From positions 1-58,042 of the forward strand of contig DASPRM010000060.1 in NCBI GenBank assembly GCA_035624455.1: a stretch of DNA of 58,042 bases, given 5' to 3'. This DNA comes from Terriglobales bacterium. Lineage in GTDB: Bacteria > Acidobacteriota > Terriglobia > Terriglobales > Acidobacteriaceae. The notes under the pieces were generated by a model. It was not told where the DNA came from. It ran no database searches and worked only from the letters and a program-made list of their open reading frames with translations. A program made the position numbers and the translations under genes. Positions within the stretch are counted from its first letter, which is position 1; each line of letters opens with the position of its first letter. Of this stretch, positions 53,101 to 58,042 are shown one piece after another.

Positions 53101-54156
53101 TTCGCCGGTGGAACAGCCGGGCACCCAGATTCGGATCGGCAAAGGATCGTGCTTGCGTTCCTTGAAGAGGTCCGGAAAAACGTGCTTGCGCAGCGCTTCA
53201 AAGGCTCCTTCGTCGCGGAAGAAGCCGGTGACGTGGATGAGGATCTCGCGGTAAAGTTCATCCAGTTCGGCCGGGTTTTCTCTAACGTACCGTACGTATT
53301 GTTTGAGACTCTCCAACTGGTGCAGCACCATGCGTCGCTTGATGCGCCGCTGCAGCGTGGTTTGTTTGTAGTAGGCGAAATCCACGCCGGTGGCTTCGCG
53401 AATCATGGCAAACAGGGTTTCCAGATGTGTGCTGGCGGCAATTTGGGCGGAATCTTCCTCGGATAACGGAACTCGTGCCACGTAAGGGTGACGGCCAATC
53501 CGTGCCAGCTCCTGCGCAATTCCTTTCGGGGGAAGCACGAAATCGATGCAGCCCGCGTGAATAGCGCTTTTGGGCATGCTGTCATACTTGGCGGACTTTT
53601 CATCCTGGGCGAAGGTGATTCCCCCAGCCGCCTTGATAGCGGTGCAGCCTTCGGTGCCGTCTGAGGCCGTACCCGACAGGATCACACCGATGGCCTGATC
53701 GCCCCGATCATCCGCCAACGAGTGGAAGAAATGATCGATGGGCATATGCTGCCCACGGGTCAGACGGCGCACCGCAAGATGCAGCACTCCGTTCGTGGTC
53801 GCCATGTCCGTGTTAGCAGGAATGACATAAATATGATCCGGCTCGACGGCAACTCCGTCGGCGACCTCAGTAACCGGAATCTTGGTGGTGCGGGCGAGAA
53901 TTTCCTGCAGAACGCTTCCGTGAGTAGGATCCAGGTGCTGCACCAGCACAAATGCCATCCCGGTTTTCTCCGGCAGGTGGCGCAGCAACTCTGAGAAGGC
54001 TTCCAATCCTCCGGCGGACGCGCCAATCCCCACAATCGGAAACTGGCGCGGTTTGGTTGCAGAATCGGGAGCAACTTCCTTTCCGGCAGTCGCAACAACA
54101 GATCTCTGCTTAGCGGATTTCTTCTTGGCGGGGTCGCTTTGGGCAGGTTTCTTCAT
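50113..54156 (-). CDS. CheB-CheR-PAS-histidine kinase fusion protein
   Basis: 1347 residues. Domains in order: CheB methylesterase (about 40-225; IVGIGASAGGLEAFSELLRH and FVLVQHLDPTHGSVLQEILA), CheR methyltransferase (about 240-500; IRIWVPGCSTGEEVYSIAMI and FATDISDTALDRARAGLY), a coiled coil (about 680-770; AANEEVLSANEELQSTNEEL), two or three PAS segments, then a NarL-type kinase core: RIARDLHDSAGQKLAAAKMS with the phosphorylatable His near 1151 and a HATPase ending near 1345. CheB and CheR normally remove and add methyl groups on chemoreceptors; no chemotaxis gene is nearby. A ribosome site GAGG precedes ATG 54156. Known as a fused class in other bacteria; the input and output here are unknown. 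Confidence 0.95.
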   Translation of the reverse strand: MKKPAQSDPAKKKSAKQRSVVATAGKEVAPDSATKPRQFPIVGIGASAGGLEAFSELLRHLPEKTGMAFVLVQHLDPTHGSVLQEILARTTKIPVTEVADGVAVEPDHIYVIPANTDMATTNGVLHLAVRRLTRGQHMPIDHFFHSLADDRGDQAIGVILSGTASDGTEGCTAIKAAGGITFAQDEKSAKYDSMPKSAIHAGCIDFVLPPKGIAQELARIGRHPYVARVPLSEEDSAQIAASTHLETLFAMIREATGVDFAYYKQTTLQRRIKRRMVLHQLESLKQYVRYVRENPAELDELYREILIHVTGFFRDEGAFEALRKHVFPDLFKERKHDPLPIRIWVPGCSTGEEVYSIAMILLEYMWEQGRTIPLASASAKSVQIFATDISDTALDRARAGLYTDAGVAEISPERLKRFFVRLDGGYQINKAVRDMCIFAKQNLVRDPPFSNLDLISCRNLLIYLGPVLQKRVIPALHYALKAGGYLMLGGSESLGGFTEHFSLTDKKYKIYKKKMTSSRLVTYFTAADYSPRRLEEYRPPKSNGTAISIDKEVERTLASRYIPPSIVVNEDLEIIQFRGRTGAYLEPAAGHPTFSLSKMAREGLLVDLRTALSKAKKENTVVRKEGVHVRSNGGTTEVNLEIVPIQGRESGERMFAVVFQDVAREVRKPVEKRISEKEARKKSGVVQQNERLQREINQLREQLQALIEEHETTTEEFKAANEEVLSANEELQSTNEELETAKEELQSSNEELTTLNEELQNRNVELSLANNDLLNLLANVNIAVVMVGNDLRIRRITPPAEKLMNLIPADIGRRLDEIKPNVQLENLEEVVRDTMDRAILRESEIRDKQGIWYAMRVRPYKTWDSKIDGAVISFQDIDALKRTLDQTRSLAQNLIENARESVLLMDASLRVTVANPSFYHTFQVSPEETEGRLIYELGNGQWNIPKLRELLVNMLQSEEQVQDFEVSHEFPTLGYRVMLLNARSIEPQPQRDRILLSIQDITEQRRQLDDLKRQAALLEMAREAILRRDLEGKIRFWNSGAEELYGWKKMEVLGKKTHEILQTRFPRPFEEIQTELLRTGHWEGELIHTRRDGEHRTVDSRWAILGASDGHEILEINTDITLRRRSEDSLRQLSARLIRLQDEERRRIARDLHDSAGQKLAAAKMSLDTLLKDSPKPERKTALQSSTNLVDEALQELRTVAHLLHPPLLDEAGLVSATRWLVDGFSKRSGLEVELVTPAKLDRLPEDIEIALFRTVQEALNNIRRHSGAKTARVQIASKGQGVWLEISDTGKGLPPEMLSAPGANPRVGVGILGMRERLAQLGGTLEISSSKKGTTVKAFVPISEKS

Positions 54157-54647
54157 GAGAAGGGCCTCGGCTGAATACCGAGTCCGGCGCGAACTCGAAG
54201 CGTGGCTGACCCCTTATTAATCGCACCCGGGCTGGCGCCCTAATACTAGTATTGTGCATCGGCAGCGTCAAACCAGCCACCAGGGCACGCTTCTTTGCGT
54301 TTCGAGCCGCGGAGCCGCTCCTTCGGTTGCCATCCCGACGAAACGATGCGATCGCTCGATGCGATCCCATCGTGTGTGGAGGGACCCTGCTTTTTCAGCC
54401 ATCTCGCCCTGCGCCCCCCCTGAAAAGAAAAGTAGTAGTGCCCCAGCCTTCTGCCTTCTTTTGCGGAGGATGGGACTATTTCAACTGCCCGTTGCGCCGG
54501 GTCGCTAACCTCACACGAGCTACAGTTGACAGTTGCCTTGCCTGCTGGCACGCTTACAAAAGTGACGCCCGGCGCGGGTGGGCCGGGTCTCCCCGTCATC
54601 TTCCGATATTCCCAGCTTATCCACTCTCAGTGGAGGAGGAGATTTGG
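54157..54647. other. 491-bp divergent promoter region
   Basis: Between the CheB-CheR kinase and the peroxiredoxin gene. It contains a perfect 12-bp palindrome AATACTAGTATT at 54242-54253 with TAATAC beside it, a possible operator or -10 region. The peroxiredoxin frame is open here, but no conserved N-terminus appears before 54648. Confidence 0.45.
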
Positions 54648-55310
54648 ATGTCTCTCAAGATTGGCGATGTTGCTCCCGATTTCGAAGCTGAAACTACAGA
54701 AGGCCACATTCGTTTCCACGACTGGATCGGCGATTCATGGGCGGTTTTGTTCTCGCATCCCAAAGACTTTACCCCGGTGTGCACGACCGAGCTCGGCTAT
54801 ATGGCAAAAATGAAGCCAGAGTTCGACAAACGCAAGGCTAAGATCATCGGCCTGAGCGTCGATCCGGTGGACAACCATAAGAAGTGGTCCAATGACATCA
54901 AAGAGACCCAAGGATTCGCGCCCAACTACCCAATGATCGGGGATACCGATCTGAAGATCTCGAAGCTCTATGGCATGCTGCCCGCGGCGCTTGAGGGAAC
55001 TTGTGAAGGCAGAACTTCCGCCGATAACCAGACCGTGCGCAATGTCTTCGTGGTGGGCCCTGACAAGAAGATCAAGCTCATCATCGTCTATCCCATGACC
55101 ACCGGCCGTAACTTCGATGAGGTCTTGCGCGTCATCGACTCGCTGCAGCTCACAGCGAAGCACAAGGTGGCAACCCCGGTCAATTGGCAGCAAGGCGACG
55201 ACGTGATTATTGCCGGCTCGGTCTCGGACGAAGAGGCGAAGAGGTCTTACCCGCAGGGATGGAAGGCCCCGAGGCCGTATCTGCGCATCGTGCCCCAACC
55301 CAAGGGGTAG
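54648..55310 (+). CDS. Peroxiredoxin, Prx6 (1-Cys) family
   Basis: 220 residues from ATG 54648 behind a strong GGAGGAGGAGA. KIGDVAPDFEAETTEGHIRF opens the fold; the peroxidatic Cys lies in SHPKDFTPVCTTELGYMAK; VATPVNWQQGDDVIIAGSVS is the Prx6 C-terminal pattern. It reduces peroxides. It is more typical of the family than the paralogue at 4126 and ends in PYLRIVPQPKG. It lies 342 bp before the encapsulated DyP peroxidase, with a terminator between, so the two defences are neighbours but not one transcript. Confidence 0.95.
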   Translation: MSLKIGDVAPDFEAETTEGHIRFHDWIGDSWAVLFSHPKDFTPVCTTELGYMAKMKPEFDKRKAKIIGLSVDPVDNHKKWSNDIKETQGFAPNYPMIGDTDLKISKLYGMLPAALEGTCEGRTSADNQTVRNVFVVGPDKKIKLIIVYPMTTGRNFDEVLRVIDSLQLTAKHKVATPVNWQQGDDVIIAGSVSDEEAKRSYPQGWKAPRPYLRIVPQPKG

Positions 55311-55339
55311 ATCGAGACTCAGGAGTGCTTCAAAGTGTG

Positions 55340-55378
55340 ATCCCACCCGGCTTTCTTTTCGGCCGCGGTGGGATTTTT
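55340..55378 (+). terminator. Rho-independent terminator of the peroxiredoxin gene
   Basis: Eight-pair stem ATCCCACC/GGTGGGAT, with the loop region also partly paired (GGC/GCC), and five T at the end. Confidence 0.85.
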
Positions 55379-55652
55379 GGATTGCGCGCAATCGATCTGA
55401 TTGTGTGCTGGCCTGTGCCGCGACGATGCCGCTCAGCTTGCTGTAATTCCTGCTAGAGACCTTGTACGTGCGCGCGAGAAGTATGCATTCGACCAGGAGG
55501 GCTCCTTTTTCTTCCGCTTTTTTGCCAGCGCTCCGTCAGATGTGGACGTTCATCGGAAGGCAATGGTAAGGTGGCTCACGCATTGCTGACATTCAGGACC
55601 GTACCAACATCTGGCGATCGGAACACCGGCCAAGGTTACAAGATAAATTCCG

Positions 55653-56744
55653 ATGGCGACCAATCCAATCGGCGGTCCACAACTGGCGGACGGCAGGCGC
55701 GCCGTCGCGCAAGCTGTCATTACTCCGCTCACTCGCGCTGCCATCTTTCTGGTCGTGACGCTACAGCCGGACTCCGGCAAGCGAAAAGTCATTCGCTCCT
55801 TCTGCGCTGATCTGGCAGCCATATTTCGGGCGGTTGAATTCCGCGACATTGAAGCCGGGCTCTCCTGCGTCATGGGGATTGGGTCCGACGCCTGGGACCA
55901 GCTTTTCGGCGCGCCGCGTCCGGCGGAGCTGCATCCGTTTCGAGAGATTCGCGCTGGAGGACGCCATGCCGTCTCGACCCCGGGCGATTTGCTGTTCCAC
56001 ATCCGCGCGAAGCGGATGGATTTATGTTTTGAGATGACGACACAGATCATGGCGCGGATCGGTGAGGCGGTCTCGACAGCCGACGAGGTACATGGATTCC
56101 GCTACTTCGATGACCGTGATCTCATAGGCTTTGTTGATGGAACTGAGAATCCCAGGGGCGATGACGCGGCGGAGGCCGCCCTAATCGGGGACGAAGATAC
56201 AACCTTCGCCGGCGGAAGCTATGTGATCGTGCAGAAGTACCTGCACGATCTCGCCGGATGGAACACTTTGTCCACTGAGGCACAGGAACGAATCATCGGG
56301 CGCACAAAACTGTCCGACATAGAATTGGATGATTCGGTTAAGCCCACGTCAGCCCACAACGCACTTACGACCATCGTTGAGAATGGCAAGGAGATCAAAA
56401 TCCTGCGCGATAACATGCCGTTCGGGCGTCCCGGCTCTGCTGAATTTGGGACCTATTTCATTGGCTACAGCCGTTCGCCCCGCACCATTGAGCAGATGCT
56501 TGAAAACATGTTTGTCGGGCGGCCGCCTGGCAACTATGACCGCCTGCTCGACTTCAGCCGCGCCGTCAGCGGGAATCTTTTCTTCGTGCCGACGGCGACA
56601 TTTCTGGACGACATAACCGAAGAGGGAGATGCAGTCGCGGTTCCACCTGCCGTGTCGCCGGCGGAGCCCGCGCCGGCCAAGGGGCATGAGAGCAATGGGT
56701 CGTTGCGTGTCGGTTCCCTGAAGGGAGAGGTCGAACATGAATAA
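55653..56744 (+). CDS. DyP-type heme peroxidase with encapsulin cargo peptide
   Basis: 363 residues. Heme peroxidase fold with the GxxDG motif in IGFVDGTENPRGDDAA, the proximal His in SVKPTSAHNALTTI, and the conserved Arg in KILRDNMPFGRPGSAEFGTY. After residue 325 a Pro/Ala/Glu-rich linker leads to NGSLRVGSLKGE, the classic encapsulin-targeting peptide. The protein is expected to sit inside the shell made by the next gene, with which it overlaps by 8 bp. DyP enzymes oxidise dyes, phenols and perhaps lignin-like compounds with peroxide. No signal peptide. Confidence 0.97.
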   Translation: MATNPIGGPQLADGRRAVAQAVITPLTRAAIFLVVTLQPDSGKRKVIRSFCADLAAIFRAVEFRDIEAGLSCVMGIGSDAWDQLFGAPRPAELHPFREIRAGGRHAVSTPGDLLFHIRAKRMDLCFEMTTQIMARIGEAVSTADEVHGFRYFDDRDLIGFVDGTENPRGDDAAEAALIGDEDTTFAGGSYVIVQKYLHDLAGWNTLSTEAQERIIGRTKLSDIELDDSVKPTSAHNALTTIVENGKEIKILRDNMPFGRPGSAEFGTYFIGYSRSPRTIEQMLENMFVGRPPGNYDRLLDFSRAVSGNLFFVPTATFLDDITEEGDAVAVPPAVSPAEPAPAKGHESNGSLRVGSLKGEVEHE

Positions 56745-57537
56745 CCTGCATCGTGAGCTTGCGCCGATTTCCGACGCCGCCTGGGCCCAGATTGAAGAGG
56801 AAATGACACGTACGTTCAAGCGCCACCTCGGAGGGCGGCGGGCGATTGATGTGCGTGGGCCGGCGGGTACGGGCCTCTCCGCTGTCGGCACCGGCCACCT
56901 ACAGGCAATCCAGACGCCGGGGGACGGAATCCTGGCTCGCCAACGGGAGGTGAAGGCCCTGGTCGAGCTGCGGATTCCATTCGAGCTGCAGCGGCAGACG
57001 ATCGACGACGTTGATCGTGGCGCAAACGATGCCGACTGGGGACCAGCCAAGATCGCGGCGCGCCGGCTAGCCTTTGCTGAGGACGGTGCCATATTTTCGG
57101 GCTATAGCGCTGCCGGGATCGTGGGCATCTTCCAGGGAACGAGCAACCCGAAAAGAACGCTGCCCGGCGACGTACGTGCATATCCGGAGGCCATTGCCCA
57201 AGCGCTGAGCCAGTTACGGCTTGTCGGCGTCAACGGGCCCTATACCGTGCTGCTTGGCGCCGATGCTTATACTGCATTGGCCGAGACCAGTGATCACGGG
57301 TATCCGGTTCTGGAGCACGTCAAGCGATTGGTCGAAGACAAGATCATCTGGGCGCCTGCGATCCCCGGCGCGGTCGTTATGACCACCCGCGGCGGCGATT
57401 TCGAACTTCACATTGGCCAGGATGCTTCTATCGGCTATCTCAACCACACCGATAGCGTGGTCCAGCTCTACTTGCAGGAGACTTTTACTTTTTTGCTGCT
57501 TACTACCGAGGCAGCCGTAGCTCTGTCTCCAGGATAG
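56737..57537 (+). CDS. Encapsulin shell protein (family 1)
   Basis: 266 residues with the HK97-like shell fold: LHRELAPISDAAWAQIEEEM, RRAIDVRGPAGTGLSAVGTG, AARRLAFAEDGAIFSGYSAA and the final FTFLLLTTEAAVAL. Such proteins form roughly 24-nm 60-subunit cages; size is inferred from the family length. AGGGAGAGG precedes ATG 56737, inside the end of the DyP gene, so cargo and shell are coupled at the level of translation. Only DyP here carries the cargo peptide. Confidence 0.97.
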   Translation: MNNLHRELAPISDAAWAQIEEEMTRTFKRHLGGRRAIDVRGPAGTGLSAVGTGHLQAIQTPGDGILARQREVKALVELRIPFELQRQTIDDVDRGANDADWGPAKIAARRLAFAEDGAIFSGYSAAGIVGIFQGTSNPKRTLPGDVRAYPEAIAQALSQLRLVGVNGPYTVLLGADAYTALAETSDHGYPVLEHVKRLVEDKIIWAPAIPGAVVMTTRGGDFELHIGQDASIGYLNHTDSVVQLYLQETFTFLLLTTEAAVALSPG

Positions 57538-57726
57538 CCGGACACGCGAGTGCCTCTGGAGCCTTACTCGCTAATGGATCCCGACCTACAGGCGAGACGG
57601 TCGCAGTAGTCATCCTCGTCGTCCCCACGGTTGCCCGCAACAGAAGTGCGAAGCTGAATAAGCAAAACGCGCGGCCGACCAAACCTGTCACGTGAGAACT
57701 AGGAGCGATCGCTGACCGCTTTCGCT

Positions 57727-58042
57727 TCACTCGATGGCTCCATACTTTCTCAGTATCTGGATGGTTTTATCCAATGGCAGTGCCTCGACCGTGTGCCCGT
57801 GTCCGGTCATGGTCGTTGCCTGAAACAGCGAGTTGTACACAGCCTCTTCAGTGGCCTCGATGACCGCCAGGAACAGCGGAGACATGGCATCGTTCGATAA
57901 CACCGGAATACGCCGGGGCGAGGCATCCTCGGGCCGGATCCGCAGCTCAGGAGCAGTGGAGAAGGCGATCACATAATCGCCGCTGCCGTTCAAGCCCGCA
58001 GAGCCGGTGCGTCCAAGCCCGAGCATCGCCCGCGCTGCCAGG
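57727..58042 (-). CDS. P1-family peptidase (DmpA-like), N-terminus beyond the window
   Basis: The last 105 residues of a protein that continues past the right edge. LAARAMLGLGRTGSAGLNGS and DYVIAFSTAPELRIR with the C-terminal VYNSLFQATTMTGHGHTVEA match the P1/DmpA (S58) family of self-cleaving aminopeptidases, in which the small catalytic segment precedes this region. The catalytic Ser is outside the window. Convergent with encapsulin; probably independent. Confidence 0.88.
   Translation of the reverse strand, partial: LAARAMLGLGRTGSAGLNGSGDYVIAFSTAPELRIRPEDASPRRIPVLSNDAMSPLFLAVIEATEEAVYNSLFQATTMTGHGHTVEALPLDKTIQILRKYGAIE

Overview
The window is a moderately high-GC bacterial chromosome segment. 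Gene content suggests a member of the Acidobacteriota, probably near the Koribacter/Terriglobus group. Reasons: many secreted TPR and metallopeptidase proteins, a PEP-CTERM surface protein, DUF177-rpmF-plsX-fabD housekeeping order, an orphan GvpL/F protein, an encapsulin-DyP pair, and dispersed palindromic intergenic elements of the kind common in those genomes. The taxonomic call is inference; no rRNA gene is present. Genes are densely packed and run on both strands in short operons.

Layout. 1-2.5 kb: large hybrid sensor kinase (minus strand, cut by the left edge). 2.75-3.06 kb: a tandem 44-bp repeat and a selenocysteine tRNA. 3.7-6.7 kb: NimA-like flavoprotein, Prx6-type peroxiredoxin, PhzF-like enzyme, stand-alone receiver. 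6.9-9.9 kb: DUF177-rpmF-plsX-fabD lipid/ribosome operon, followed by a secreted amidohydrolase. 11.5-14.2 kb: minus-strand group with a DksA-type zinc protein, a membrane TPR protein and an orphan GvpL/F. 14.5-16.5 kb: three overlapping secreted-protein genes ending in a matrixin-like protease. 16.7-18.2 kb: mutY plus a thioredoxin-fold peroxidase; 18.7 kb: cold-shock protein. 19.0-24.2 kb: peptidase-MA/TPR protein, zinc-ribbon protein, RsbW-like kinase, receiver-PilZ-membrane protein and a FecR-like secreted protein.

24.3-30.4 kb: Tat-exported amidase, divergent tryptophanase/tyrosine phenol-lyase, class II histone-deacetylase-like enzyme, purE and purK. 30.4-37.5 kb: family-39 glycosyltransferase, GH125 mannosidase, a membrane-anchored SRPBCC protein, GltD-like oxidoreductase, queG. 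37.6-46.0 kb: PEP-CTERM protein, small membrane protein, 1216-residue gametolysin-type protease with two discoidin domains, ModA and a divergent coiled-coil porin. 46.4-50.1 kb: helix-turn-helix peptide, threonine ammonia-lyase, STAS protein and three small unknowns. 50.1-54.2 kb: a 1347-residue CheB-CheR-PAS-histidine kinase. 54.6-58.0 kb: second Prx6-type peroxiredoxin, then DyP peroxidase with a C-terminal cargo peptide overlapping its encapsulin shell gene, and the end of a P1-family peptidase at the right edge.

Themes. Peroxide defence recurs (two Prx6 enzymes, one redoxin beside mutY, an encapsulated DyP peroxidase). Signal transduction recurs as unusually large or fused proteins. Secreted proteases are frequent, including a three-gene overlapping operon that is the best candidate here for an undescribed small system. 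The selenocysteine tRNA implies that the organism makes selenoproteins, but no selA, selB, selD or recognisable selenoprotein gene lies in the window.
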